This document shows positions 50,440-63,140 of a DNA stretch of 64,000 nt, in pieces. This DNA comes from Meandrina meandrites. Its lineage: Eukaryota; Cnidaria; Anthozoa; Scleractinia; Meandrinidae. Under the pieces are notes generated by a model. The model did not search any database and was not told the origin of the DNA. It saw only the letters and a list, made by a program, of their open reading frames with translations. Every line of letters begins with the position of its first letter. The first letter of the stretch is position 1. The position numbers and the translations under genes were made by a program. The stretch covers positions 44,562,315 to 44,626,314 of the forward strand of contig OY855904.1 in NCBI GenBank assembly GCA_963693305.1, read 5' to 3'.

Positions 50440-50990
50440 ACCTTAAGAGGACCAGCTTTTTACAGAGTAGGAACATAGCGTTCACTGTAAGGTAAGACAA
50501 GAACACTTTGTTCCCAGTTGTCAACTGCAAGTGGAACACATTGTTCCCAAATCAGTGATTTAGGACTGTTTTGTTCCGAGTTCCTATTTGTGCATGGGAC
50601 ACATTGTTCCACAATTGATAAATAAAGACTGTTTTGTTCCGAGTTCCTATTTGTGCATGGAGCACATTGTTCCTAACTTGATAAATTAGGACTGTTTTGT
50701 TCCGAGTTCCTATCTGTGCGTGGGACACATTGTTCCGAAATTAATAAAGAAAGACTGTTTTATTCCCATTTTGCTATCTGTGAATGGAATATATTGTTCC
50801 GAAATCGGTCATTAGGAACACATTTTGGACTTTATTGTTCCGATTTTATATCTGCTAATGGAACATTTTGTTCCAAAAGTGGTATTTCGGACATTTTTGT
50901 TCCCTGGTCCCAATTGCGTATGGAACATAATGTTCCCAAAGTCATCGGCCAGGATTAAAGTTAGGACTGTTTTGTTCCGATTTATCTATC
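50440..50990. repeat. 63-bp minisatellite
   Basis: Degenerate tandem units of 63 bp with GACTGTTTTGTTCCGAGTTC and GGACACATTGTTCC; the clearest start at 50566, 50629 and 50692, with more diverged copies from about 50440 and to about 50990. As 63 is a multiple of three, one frame stays open for about 80 codons across the array; no protein is implied. Confidence 0.85.
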
Positions 50991-53712
50991 CGTTAACTAT
51001 GTATTGTGTCCCTGAATTGAAAAAGGCGCGTACAGACCTACTTGGCCAAGTTTGGGTTGTATCTCACTGTCATGAATTTTACACAATAGCGATGAGCGTG
51101 GGCAAGCAAGGGCATGTTTTGGCAAGTTGAAACGTCCTTTGTTTCGGCTACTGTAAGCGATACTAAGATCTGCCTTTTTCGGCCAAATTCATAGTTAGTT
51201 GCGTGCTCCGGCGTTCCTATATATTTTTATTCTAAACTGAACCACGTGTAAGTGTGAAAGAAATTGTATATTCTGGTTTACTGTTTACTGCATTTTTCGG
51301 ATATGCGTCGCTTTCCGAAGCGGCGGTAATGCTCTCCCAGATCCAAAAATCATGTCTGTTAATGTACTGCAGGCCTTACATATAGCGAGAAAATTTGTGA
51401 CAATTACGTAACGTAACATTTAGTCACGTAACTGGTCTAAACTGGTCGCAATGGGAGCTCGTCGTAGCCACGTTGTTTGCTCGCTCGCCGCCGTTCAAAA
51501 AAGTGTGTTGTGTCTTACCCCTCACTCGCGCCTTTAGCAACCACCCAGTCCGTCCTCAAGTAGTGGAGAATCCGTTTCAAATATTCCAGCTACTATCTAG
51601 TAAAGTCAAGGCGTTGTTGCCGGTTTAAGCGAAGTTGTCAAGAAACTGGTTGGAGCCATTCAAGCCGTTCAATACGCACAAACCACTATTTCATAAGCGC
51701 AAGCTCTTTCGCTTGAAAACCAGGCTGTCTTTCTATATGTGTAACAAACTCGCGCCTAAAGACTCTCCCTTTTACTACGTTTCGGCAAGATACAACATTT
51801 CAAGATGACATACACGACCTTCTCTATTGAGTTCTCAAACTCATTAATAATTCATTAAGTTAACTTCCAATCACGAGATGTATACCACAGCACGTGCATG
51901 CGTTTGGATATCCAATGAAAAACAGTATACCATCTCCAGCGAGAGTGGTATATACCACTAAAAGTATGCACATCGACAACTTGCACAAATTCGATGAATG
52001 TTTATTAGTCCGCAGTATACTTGAAATTTTTAACGATACACTCATGAAATCGGAAATAGTGCTAACAACAATTCCTTAAATGCAGATAGCGTCGGATACT
52101 AAACACTATTATAAAAATTGTTTTGGTGGATATAACCCTTCGTACTTTTTGCTCTACTTCAATGACAAATTTGCTTTGCCAACAATTCAGAGAGTTGAAC
52201 GCTTCGAAAGCTAATGGAAATTGTAATCTCTAAACGGGCCTCCTGAAAGAATGGAATTTTTTCTCTTCCCGAGTTCTTCGCCATTGTTTAAAAACGTTAA
52301 CGCGTATTTGTTTTTTATCCCTTGTGACAGAGAATACGGCTTTCTTGACTTAATTCTCTTCCTCGTAAACCATTTCCGGTTCCTAAACCACGCCGCTCCT
52401 TCCTCGCTCATGGCTGGGACGCTAATAAATCATACATGCAATCGTGTTCTTATAGAAAAGAGCAAACATTTGATACTGCATAATTTCTTATTGTTTCATT
52501 TAACAAAACAAGTCACTGCATAATTCCCTATTGTTGCAATTGAGAAGCGTCTGCTTGTTTAAAAGTGAGAAGTTATTTCCAAAACTCGAGCTTTTGTTGC
52601 ATCGGGTTATCCAAACACCTCGCAACAATAAAAGCAATCGGCCTACGGCCTCGTGCTTTCTCGGTGTTTGGATATCCTGATGAAACACTCGCTCTCGTTT
52701 TGGAAATAGTATTTCAAAAACAGACTGCTCAAATTCCCGCCACTGTTCGCTTGTTGCTCTTCCAGCGGCAGTGTATCGGTGAGTAGTCACGCTCAGTGCT
52801 ATCGTTTAGCCGTGGCACAGAGGGCTTACCCTAGAAAACACCAGAGCAGTACTACAGTTTTTCATGTCGAGTTTAAGCAAAAAATTAATTGCAGCCAGCT
52901 GCGGACTCCAAATGAAGCCGTTGGGATTCTGAATTGAGTGCAATAAAACAAGATCCCTAGGATTCTGAAAATGAGTTCGTCTCCAATACAAGAATATCCT
53001 TCACAACTCCAAAAACTGAGAGAAAGCCTCGACAAATGCTGACCAACTTATGGCAATTCGCAGTTTGTCTCCAGACTACAAATGCATATCGCTCGGCCTT
53101 TTGTTTTTCAAACACACAATGCAGCACAGCTCGAAAAAAGCCATCGAAGGGGCTCGACGCATCATGCATTCATTCGACACTTCTGCCAATGCGTTGCTTA
53201 CACCTACACAACAAAATTCTCCGTCGACATCGACAGCATCCTATGAAATTCCCTAGCGTACTGCCTTAGTCAACACTCCTGAACAATTTCGTTACAATCG
53301 GCCTTCTCAGCAACAACGATTTTGTGGATTTGCGGTCCCACACAACACTCGGCTCGTTATTGTCTTTGGCGGTTACCCAATTAGAGTAAAAAATAAGTCC
53401 AGAAATATGCTTAACAGGCTTCTTTCTGCAAACTGTGAACAAGCAAACAACAAGTGTTTAGTCGGGATACTTAATAAGTTTCCTAAGTGTCACAACAACT
53501 TGCCAGTCCAATATTTGATAGCAGGAATCCCACCTCCAAACGAAACCAGTGACGGTGTACTCCCTGCCACTACTCAGCAGCTGTGGCCAACCCTGGTGGT
53601 ACACTCAAGGAGCGCCATAGCCTATAGACTCCTGTTGTCTCTGGATAGAAACTAGCTCTAACCCATAAACAGCTGCTCAGTGTCTCTTGCTGGCTGTTCC
53701 CATGTCTACTGG
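50991..53712. other. Gene-poor DNA with decayed ORF pieces
   Basis: Short ORFs (for example 52251-52523, 53036-53269, 53407-53655) overlap in several frames and may be remnants of an old retroelement, but no domain is certain. 51395-51500 is repeated near 61967-62106. Confidence 0.45.
51395..51500. repeat. Dispersed host repeat, copy 1
   Basis: Shares GACAATTACG, GTCACGTA, and CGTCGTAGCCACGTTGTTT with 61967-62106 in the same order and orientation. Confidence 0.55.
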
Positions 53713-54021
53713 TGTCGTGTCTTTTCCCGCGAAAAACATAATTATGTTAATTTATTTCGTTTCTATATCACGTGATTTTGATTTTTGTCAGATTGTGAGT
53801 TTGCCACGAAATTTTAAGCTCTTTCTCGCTTCTTTGCATTTACGGATTTTCTTATTATGTTGATGTACTTCTGTTGCGGTGCACAGATGTCTTCGTATAT
53901 GGCTGTTGTATTCCGCTGGAGCAGCGCTGAATGGGCCAAGCAAAATCTGAGTTAAGAAGAGCTGGAAATTCGTGTCTTCTTGTTGTTCATGTGTTCGATC
54001 CCTCGAGTGATTTCAACCACA
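53713..54021 (+). repeat. 5' LTR of the BEL/Pao element
   Basis: 309 bp, TG...CA ends. Contains TATCACGTGATTTTG and the start of the transcribed region. Differs from the 3' LTR mainly at GATTTTTG/GAGCTTTG, GGAGCAG/GGTGCAG, AAGCAAAA/AAGTAAAA and GAGTGA/GAGCGA. Confidence 0.93.
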
Positions 54022-54380
54022 TTTCCTTAAAATTTCGTGAAGACGTCGCAGTTGGATTGATTTGGATCGGTTTATCGTTTGATTTAGCTGGATTGATATT
54101 ATCCTGCGGAAGTAATCTTCGTTTAGAGGTACATTTCAGCTGGCATTTGCATTTGTTGTTGTTGTCGTCATTCCTCGCAATATGGCGGAAGGTCAAAGTG
54201 ATGTTTATGCTCTGGACGCCATGAATGTAGCGAAGCTGGAGTGAACTGGTTTAACATTGGTTTCGTTTTGGAAAATCTATGTACGTGAGAGCGGATTGCA
54301 GTGGTAAAACGGCGGAGAGACTCGTCATTTGGAGGTACATTTTCATTGTTGTTGTTATTGTAAGTTTAATTCAATACAAG

Positions 54381-56500
54381 ATGGCGGAAGGCCAGAGAGA
54401 CGAGATATCTGACTCTGTCGAAACAGTAAGAAAGAGAACCTTAAATCCCTTCGTTGATGATTCTGTGATTTCTGAGAGAATTGCAACATTAAAGCGGTCG
54501 AAGGCTGGGCATCTCAGTGAAATTACGAAGATTTATCGTAAACTAGATGGCTACTTGGAAGATTACAAATTATCAGTTGAAGTTGAGATCGAAGCCCACC
54601 GTTTAGATACCCAGTGGAAGCGTTATTCACATGTCTATTATGAGTTGATCAAGTTATTAGCGGATGAAAGTGCTGAGAAGATGCACGAGGAGGATCGTTA
54701 TGCTAGGAACAGCGAAATTTATTATGATTACGCCAAATCGATTGATCAATACATGGCTGGTTTAAAAGAACAGATTACGAGTGCCACCGATGGTAAAGGC
54801 CCTGAAGCAGATAATTCTATGGATCTCACCGAGATATTCTCGCCTAATCTGCCACTATTCGAACGTGGGGAAGATAATCAAAGTACTTGCTCTGGCCGCT
54901 CGCGAGGCTCTAGTGCATCCAGGTCTAGTCTAGTACGTGAAGATGCAAAGTTGCAGAAGATTCTTTCCGAAAAGAAATTAGAGCAGTTGAAAAGGACTAA
55001 AGCTAGGAAATTAAAGGAGGAACAGTTAAAGTTGGATAATCAAATTGCAGAAGCTGAGGATGCTGCAGAGTTAGCTAATACGAAAGTTCAGTTTTTTGAG
55101 GAATGGAGGATGCTGTAAGTGTTGTTAGTAGAGCGAGTAGTGTTCATGACATAAGGAGTAAGGAGCAACCCAAGGATGTTAAACCTAAGCTCACATTCAA
55201 AGAGTCGAAGGATCAGTCGAAAGGGCTAGACGTTATAGAACATGAACCTGAGTTGAAGGATGAAAGGCCTCTGTCACGCGTACCATTAGCTGAAAACTCA
55301 GTGCCCACAGACATTCCACTATTCAGCTCAACTCCGGGTGGAGCAGCAGTACTAGAAGTTAATGTTAAAGAGTCAAATTTGGATCCAGTTGCCACCCCGT
55401 TTGTGCAAACAACTTTACCACCAAGTGGTGATTCTCAGCCTGGTTATGTATCTCCTTTTAACAGTACTACAGAGACTATGGTGACAAAGCTTACAGCTAG
55501 TATAGACTCAATAGTAACTAAATCTAACCTTCCTCCTTTGGATGTAGTGAAGTTCTCTGGTAACCCATGCGAATATTTCAGATTTAAGGCACGTTTTGAT
55601 GAAATGGTTGGTACTCAGAACATTTCAGAAACTCAGAAAATGTCACGTCTTTTGTAATTTCTTGATGGCCGAGCTAGAAGTGCTGTGGCAGGTTTTGAAG
55701 GAGTGCCTGGTGGACTGTCAAAGGCTCTTAAAATGTTGCAGCAACGTTTTGGGCAACCACACATAGTGACAAAGGCATGTGTTGATGCTTTGATTGATGG
55801 GCCAAAGATATCAAGCAATGATGGACCAGGATTGCGGAAGTTTGCTGACCACTCAAGGACATTGTATGAGACTTTAACGTCAATGAATTCTCTCTCTGAA
55901 ATGAACATGACAAATTTGGCCAAAATGGCAGGAAAGCTTCCCATCACATTCCAATTGAAGTGGCGAGATGAAGCTCTGCGGATAAGGGAAAAGGGAAGGT
56001 TCCCAAGCCTCAAGGATCTAGTGGAATTCATTGAAAGGCGAGCTGATGCAGCTAATGACCCAGTGTTTGGAAGGGTTGGTGAGACGCGTAAGTTTGTGCC
56101 GAGAAAAGACACAAGAGGTGGTCGAAAACAGTTGCCTCCTATCTCTGCTGAGCCCAAAGTGATGACCATGGCTACACAAGTTGGAACAAATCGGAGTGAA
56201 ACTCCATCTACATGTATCTCAAATAAGGATTCAAACCCTGCAGCACAGAAAGGCGTTCAGGGAGGGAGATGTTATAGTTGTGAGTCTACACGCAAGATAG
56301 AACATTGCCCTGACTTCACGAACAAATCTGTAAGGCAGAGAGTAGTCTTTGCGAGGTATAAGGGACTTTGTTTGAACTGTCTGCGAAAGGGACATTTTGC
56401 TAGTCAGTGTCAGTCAACCTTTAGATGTAAACATTGCCAGCAACCTCACCATTCCTTACTGCACAAGGCAGCCGAAGACAAAGAGGGATCAGCAGCAAAT
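54381..56500 (+). pseudogene. BEL/Pao Gag region, broken
   Basis: Likely start ATG at 54381 (MAEGQRDEIS). Helical Gag N-terminus and coiled coil (KKLEQLKRTKARKLKEEQLK), then a frame change near 55092-55120 beside a T6 run. In the new frame comes the DUF1759-type Gag core (LPPLDVVKFSGNPCEYFRF), a TAA at 55655-55657 inside it (between MSRLL and FLDGRARSAV), and zinc knuckles (CYSCES..., CLNCLRKGHFASQC near 56371-56412, CKHCQQPHHSLLH). Gag packages the element RNA. The stop is one C-to-T change from the expected Gln codon. Confidence 0.88.
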
Positions 56501-56559
56501 ACCCCTGAAAACACAGATCTAAAAGAACGAGCTAATGTGAATGCCACAACTGCAGGGCC

Positions 56560-59500
56560 TATTGAAGTATCTAGTCACATATACTCCATGACATCGAGGA
56601 CCAAAGGTGCCTTACAAGTTGTACCTGTTGAGGTGATAAACAAGGAGGGACATTCTGTCACCACTTATGCTCTGCTTGACACTGGTAGTGAAGAGACATT
56701 TCTCTCTAAAGCAATTTCTGATAAACTTGGATTAGAAGTCAGCAACTGTGATACTTTGGCTGTGTGTACACTGTCGGGAGAGTCTTTAGTAAAGGTTGGC
56801 CAAGCGAATGTCCGAGTGAAAGCTGTTGGCAGCTGTCAAGATCGTACTGTAACGATTAAGAACGCTAAGGTCGTAGACAATCTTAATATCACAACGACAA
56901 GAGCGAAAGACTTGTCAAGATGGCCTCATTTAAAAGACCTCAAAATCCCTGACGTTGATGACAAGCAAGTGACAATGTTAATTGGCGCAAATGTTCCTGA
57001 AGTACAAATTCATGAAGAATGCAGGAAGGGAAAGTCAGGGGAACCGTATGCTGTTCGCGCTGTACTGGGTTGGGCTGTGCTCGGACCAGTAGATACCACG
57101 AGTGCCTCGTGCCCTCAGCCAGTGAATGTTAACTTTGTTAAGTATGGTGATGAGATGTTAGACCACCAAAATAAACAATTCTTGAGGCTGGAAGACAATG
57201 ACATGAACAGGAGCTCCAAGAAAGGGATGTCAATTGAAGATCAAGAAGCACTGAAATGAATGGAGAGCTCTGTCCGTGTAGTAGAAGGTCATTATGAAAT
57301 CGGAATGTTGTGGAAAGGTGACTACCCTTGGATGCCAGACAACAAACAAATGGCAGAAGCAAGGTTACAGTCTTTAAAGAGAAAACTAAAACGTGATGAC
57401 GAGTTTCACAGAAAATACAGAGCATTTATGAACAACCTCATTAGTAGAGGATATGCCAGGAATCTGACTGAGGGAGAGGTGGCTCGCCGAAGTAGTCGGA
57501 CATGGTATTTACCACACCATGGTGTATTTCATCCTCAAAAACAAGACAAAATCCGAGTTGTGTTTGATGCGGCTTCAATGCATAATGGAGTATCACTTAA
57601 CAACCAATTGCACCAGGGTCCTGACTTGACCAACAGCCTATTGGGTGTTCTGCTGAGGTTCAGACAGTATCCTATAGCACTTGTAGCGGACATAGAGGGT
57701 ATGTTTAATCAAGTCAAGGTGCCACCAGAAGATGCTGATGCATTAAGATTCCTTTGGTGGGAAGACAGTGACCTCGAGAGACCCTCAGAATTTCAGATGA
57801 CAAGCCATATCTTTGGTGCTACAGACTCGCCCAGCTGTGCAAACTTTTGCTTGAAAAGAGCTGCAGAAGATGGTAGAGGAAGATTCAGCGATGATGCTGT
57901 AAACGCTGTTAACAAAGATTTTTATGTGGATGACTTTGTCAAGTCAGTAAGAACAGTTAACGAAGCAAGTTCATTAGCAGTTGAAGTAACCTGCCTACTC
58001 AGTGAAGTCGGCTTCAGGCTTACTAAATGGATGAGCAACAACCGACAGGTGCTGTCAAAGATACCTGAGGAAGAGAGGGCGAAGCCTACTCTGGATTTGG
58101 ATCTTGAGAAACTGCCCGTAGAAAGAACATTAGGAGTTCAGTGGGATGTGGAAAAGGATGTCCTCCTGTTCAAAGTTCGTGAACCCCACCAACAACCTAC
58201 AAAGCGTGGAATTCTTTCAGCAGTCAGTTCGCTGTATGACCCCATGGGATTTGTTTGCCCAGTTGTCTTAGAAGCTAAGAAGATTTTACAAAGGTTGTGG
58301 AAGTTGAATCTAGGATGGGATGACGAGATACCCGAAGAATTACAGAGCCGCTGGAATAGGTGGAAGTGTGAGCTGTCTGCCTTATCACAAATTCAAGTAC
58401 CGCGATGCCACCTCGTTGATAGTGCAGCATGTGATGTATCCCTTCATCTATTCTCGGATGCTTCTGAAGATGGCTATGGCATGTGCGCCTATCTAAGATT
58501 TGTTTATGCCAGTGGAACTATTAGATGTTCGTTCTTGGTTGGAAGGTCCAAAAGTTCTCCAGTGAGACCAATTTCAATTCCCAGGCTTGAGTTGCAAGCA
58601 GCCACTTTATCTGTAAAGATGTACCGGGTGCTTGTGGATGAACTGACATACGAGATAAGCGAGGCTACATTTTGGTCAGATTCGCAGACGACACTACAGT
58701 ATATCAAGAACGAGACGAAGCGGTTTCAAACATACGTTGCCAACCGTGTTACTGAAATAAGTGAATTTACCTCACCTGATCAGTGGAGGCATTGTCCGGG
58801 GAAGAGCAATCCTGCTGATGACGCCTCGCGTGGTTTAAACCCGCAGAAAGTTTCTAGTCAGCAGCGCTGGTGGAAAGGGCCCAACTTTCTCTGGGAGGCA
58901 GAAGAATGCTGGCCAGGTGCAAGATGTGAAGAAGTCCCAGACAGCGACCCGGAGGTACGGACTTCAGCAAATGCTTACCCTACTACTGTAGAATCACATT
59001 CAGTTGAAAGCCATGTTAGTGATTGTAGTAAAACGCATAAAGCACAAGAAGTGGATCACGGAGGCCTAAAGAAGCTTATAGAAACCTGTAGTTCATGGCG
59101 AATCTTGCAGCGCCGAGTCGCGTGGTTAGTGCGATTTTGTCATTGGATCCAGAATGAGCGAGTTGCCTGTTCTATCGGACCATTGACTCTAGAGGAGTTG
59201 AGTCAGTCAACTCAAGTCATTGTTCGCAGCATTCAGAGTGAATGCTTTCCTGAAGATATTAAGCAAGTGAAGAAGAGTAATGAAGTGAAGAAATCTAGCA
59301 ACCTAAGAAACCTGAGACCAGTATTAGTAGATGGAGTCCAACGAGTTGGAGGTCGATTGCAGAGGGCTGTGGTGCTGTCGTGGGACGAGAAACACCCGAT
59401 GATTCTACCCAAGCGTCATCCTGTGAGCCAGTTGGTTGTTCGTCACTACCATGAGTCTGCTGCCCATAGTGGAAGAGAACAGACTTTGTGCGAAGTGCGC

Positions 59501-60544
59501 AGGATGTTCTGGATTATTGATGGAAGATGTCTAGTGAAGAATACTATTAGAAACTGCATAAAGTGCCGACGAATGAACGCTAAACCTATGGAGCAGTTTA
59601 TGGGGTCCCTACCAAAAGCAAGGCTAGAGGCGTACCAGCCTCCATTCACATTTACTGCTGTTGATCTGTTTGGGCCACTAACGGTAAAGTGGGGCCGCGG
59701 AACTGCGAAAAGATGGGGATGCTTGTTTACTTGCCTTACGACTCGTGCCGTCTATCTTGAAGTAACGCCATCACTTGAAGCGGACGACTTCATTATGGTT
59801 CTCCGCCAGTTCATAAGTAGAAGGGGACCGCACAAAGAAATTTGGTCTGACAGAGGGACTAACTTTGTAGGAGCCAACAGGGAGTTAAAAGAGGCCATTG
59901 CGGGTTGGAATGAAGAGAAAATAGAACGGCATTTACAGCAGAAGGGGATTAAGTGGGTCTTCCAGCCACCTGCCGCTCCCCATATGTCGGGAGTATGGGA
60001 ACGTCTTGTACAGATTACGAAGAAGCACTTGAAGAGTGCAATAGGAGATGCACTTCTTACTGATGTTGAACTGAGGACACTGTTAGCTGAAGTGGAGTCT
60101 ATAGTCAATAATCGTCCCATCACCGCTGTTTCAGACGATCCTGATGATTGTTCAGCCCTGACGCCTAACCATTTCCTTTTGCAGAGAGCTACTCAACTCC
60201 CACCTGGAGTATTTGTGAACGAGGATCAGTTCTCCAGAAAGCGATGGAGAAAAGTGCAGTTTCTTGCAGATCACTACTGGAAGAGGTGGATACGAGAGTA
60301 TGTGCCAGCCCTTCAGAGTAGGCCGAAATGGTTCAAGTCCAAGAGAAATGTGCGTATTGGTGACCTAGTGCTCCTAGCAGAGGATAAATTGGTGCGCAAC
60401 TGATGGCCAATGGGGCGTGTGGTGGAAGTGTTTACCGGAGAGGATGGAGGAGTACGGTCTGCTGAAGTCAAGACCGCAGGCGGTGTGTTTCACCGCCCTG
60501 TTGTCAAAATATGTCTACTAGAGGAAGTTGCTGATGATAAGTGA
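56560..60544 (+). pseudogene. BEL/Pao Pol region: protease, RT, RNase H, integrase; two in-frame stops
   Basis: Same frame as Gag. Aspartic protease ALLDTGSEETFLS (near 56675); TGA at 57257-57259; RT with ADIEGMFNQVKV and YVDDFVKS (near 57921); RNase H (FSDASEDGYGMC, SDSQTTLQYI); integrase with H2C2 finger (HYHESAAHSG..CIKCRR, about 59440-59575) and catalytic Asp (AVDLFGPL), Asp (WSDRGTNF) and Glu (HMSGVWERL); then the BEL C-terminal module with TGA at 60401-60403 before [10 protein letters not shown]; final stop 60542-60544. All catalytic motifs are intact apart from the stops. Confidence 0.92.
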
Positions 60545-60656
60545 ACACTGAACTGTCGACTAATGATAAGAGACAAGATTTGTTGAGTTAAAGACACTTC
60601 GTTAAGTTTATACAAACGAACTGCGTAGTTTATACAGCCCGTTTGTGGGGCCGCTA

Positions 60657-60965
60657 TGTCGTGTCTTTTCCCGCGAAAAACATAATTATGTTAATTTATT
60701 TCGTTTCTATATCACGTGATTTTGAGCTTTGTCAGATTGTGAGTTTGCCACGAAATTTTAAGCTCTTTCTCGCTTCTTTGCATTTACGGATTTTCTTATT
60801 ATGTTGATGTACTTCTGTTGCGGTGCACAGATGTCTTCGTATATGGCTGTTGTATTCCGCTGGTGCAGCGCTGAATGGGCCAAGTAAAATCTGAGTTAAG
60901 AAGAGCTGGAAATTCGTGTCTTCTTGTTGTTCATGTGTTCGATCCCTCGAGCGATTTCAACCACA
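60657..60965 (+). repeat. 3' LTR of the BEL/Pao element
   Basis: 309 bp. Preceded by GTTTGTGGGGCCGCTA, a purine-rich candidate polypurine tract, and followed by the ACTGG duplication. Confidence 0.93.
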
Positions 60966-60970
60966 ACTGG

Positions 60971-63039
60971 TAAAGTGTCAGTAATTAGAGAAACCAGCTG
61001 CTGCCTCAGCTTCAAGGCGTTGGCACAAAGGGAATTCCAATACAATGGAACAATGGCAAAGAAACAACACCTTAGATGCTAGTCCTGGTCTTACCTGGCC
61101 CATTCTATTTGGAGAAAATCACTTGCACTCTGCACAGGCCCTGGTGGATGACGCCACCACTAGCATCCACTTTCGACATCCCGGCACGTCCTTCAAAACC
61201 ACCTGTTCCCTAGAGAATCCTCAACCAAAAGAGACCCATATTGGAAGCAACACTCATACTGGTTTCACCTGTTTACTATCATTTGATTTTCCACCCGGAC
61301 CTTCTTCGCAATCTTCTCATGCCAGTAAGATTTGAAGCACACAACTCAAGAGATTTCAATGTGCCTGATGGAAGCCGCATTTTTGTTCGACTTCCTCCCC
61401 GAAGTTCAAGTGCAAAAGGAACAGCTAGCCGCTTTATGAGAAAATATGGTGGGCCTCTTCTTGTTGCTTATCATGTTCACGGTCGTCAAGATTTACTACA
61501 GTTACGACACTTAACAACAGCCAAAGAACAGAGCAGTGAGCTTTGAAAGAATGTTGTGATTCACGATGGTGATCCTACTACAGACATCCGCCCTGATACT
61601 GAGCAAGAACAACCCAAATTCTACACTGTCATTGCAAGAACGTAATTTAGTTCAGCCTCCATCTAATGTACTAAGTCCAGATTTAAAAACCGTCGATCTT
61701 TCATTTGGTCCTCATCTTAGCACATTGCCAATGCCTCACTGCTACGCTTTTGAAACTCGTAAAGTAGTTGACCAAAGTTTACCAGATGTCCGAGACATTG
61801 TAAAAATTAAAGGACTTGTTGCTAAATGCACTGAATGGTGGACCACACGGGAGTACTTACCTCTAACAAGGGTTGCAGTCATGAGTAAACTTTTTTTGGT
61901 TTGAAATTGCTACTTGGAACATTTTACTTCTATTGTTCTAGTTTAACCCAAGAAGGAATGGACTGTAGTGGGACAATTACGCAACACTGCGACAATTTCG
62001 TCACGTAGCATTTATTCAGGTAACCGATTAAAACCGGTCGAAAAGAGCACATGCTGTTGGTGGTCGTCGTAGCCACGTTGTTTACTCCTTCACTGCCGTT
62101 CTTTTAAATGTTCAATCCCACTCTCGTTCCTTGACCAACGACACTGTCCCTCTACATACTGCGGAGCGGAAGGGAGGGGGGTGGGGATTAAATATACTGC
62201 TGGTAACACAGAATCTCGTTGCAGCGTGTTCGAAGGCTAAAACCAATGCGTGTCTTTTTTTTTCGAGCGCGATCACCAAGGTGCAAACTCCAGCCGATTA
62301 CTTCCTCAGCAGAGACTGTCGATGTAGACGTATCCGTTTCGATATTGCTTCCACTTAAAGCACAACCGATTCAACGGTACCTTCGATCGAGAAAGCCATC
62401 GATCGGCAAGATTTGCCCACTCATCCCAGAGGCCGGTGCTTCTGGATCAATTCATTCCCAGTACATCCATCCATTCCCAGTGCGATTCCCTGCTTCATTT
62501 TTTATTACGTCTGTTTCGCTAGCGCTGCCATATAACGGAAGACAGAATAGGCGTATGAGTTGAGGGGTAAATCACCCAAACTTTAAATTTCTCATTGGAT
62601 TAGGTTATAAAATAACGTTAACAGGATTGTAACAGGTTTCAACAAACATCAACACATTATTCTCTCATACTTTTTATTTATTATTTGTTCAAATGATCGT
62701 ATATTTGTAATGGCCTGTAAAACTTCATATACCAAACAAGGGCGAGATATAACAACGCCTCGTCCAAACAAACCCTGGGTATATGGGGAAACATGTCCCA
62801 ATTCTCCGAAATCAATAACATCATCTATAAGTAGCCGCAGCCTTGGGTCTTTTCTTCTTAATACCTGGAATGCAATTATGCTCTTTTTCTGCTTTCAATT
62901 CAAATATAATAATAATAAATTAATTACTTTATTTAGGTGAGGATGTTTTCTAGAACTGCTGTAATAAGTGAGGAGATGGTAAATAAACAAAGAAATAGTG
63001 TAAATATAACCGACACGTGTTAAAAAATCCCAAGTCACA
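60971..63039. other. Gene-poor DNA with a possible retrotransposon integrase-tail relic
   Basis: At about 61290-61545 the reading SRIFVRLPPRSSSAKGTASR...RKYGGPLLVAYHVHG resembles the C-terminal tail of a Ty3-type integrase, but it stands alone and is followed by a stop and frame changes. The rest shows no supported gene. Confidence 0.4.
61967..62106. repeat. Dispersed host repeat, copy 2
   Basis: Diverged counterpart of 51395-51500 (shared CGTCGTAGCCACGTTGTTT and neighbouring blocks). Origin unknown. Confidence 0.55.
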
Positions 63040-63140
63040 GGAGTTGAGTTCGGGACCACCAAATACAAATTCATTTAGGGACAGGGCGGACGACTTGAGC
63101 CCCGAAAATCCAGCACTCTAACCACTAGGCCACGCTGTTG
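63040..63140 (-). mobile_element. tRNA-derived SINE head
   Basis: On the minus strand GCGTGGCCTAGTGGTTAGAG (near 63135-63116) has the tRNA A-box TGGCCTAGTGG, followed about 20-30 nt on by GGGGCTCAAGTCG (63103-63091), a degenerate B-box. The clover-leaf is imperfect and the sequence continues into unrelated 3' body, so a SINE or tRNA pseudogene rather than a functional tRNA. Confidence 0.55.

Larger units (their letters stand above)
53713..60965 (+). mobile_element. BEL/Pao LTR retrotransposon, 7,253 bp
   Basis: LTRs of 309 bp at 53713-54021 and 60657-60965, both TGTCGTGTC...CAACCACA, differing at about five positions. Five-base target duplication ACTGG at 53708-53712 and 60966-60970. Gag-Pol lies between on the plus strand with BEL-type domain order. 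The polyprotein has one frameshift and three in-frame stops, so this copy is dead despite young-looking LTRs. Confidence 0.95.

Noticed and set aside
63040..63140. Functional tRNA gene
   Set aside because: B-box and arms are too degenerate and the 3' part continues into SINE-like sequence.
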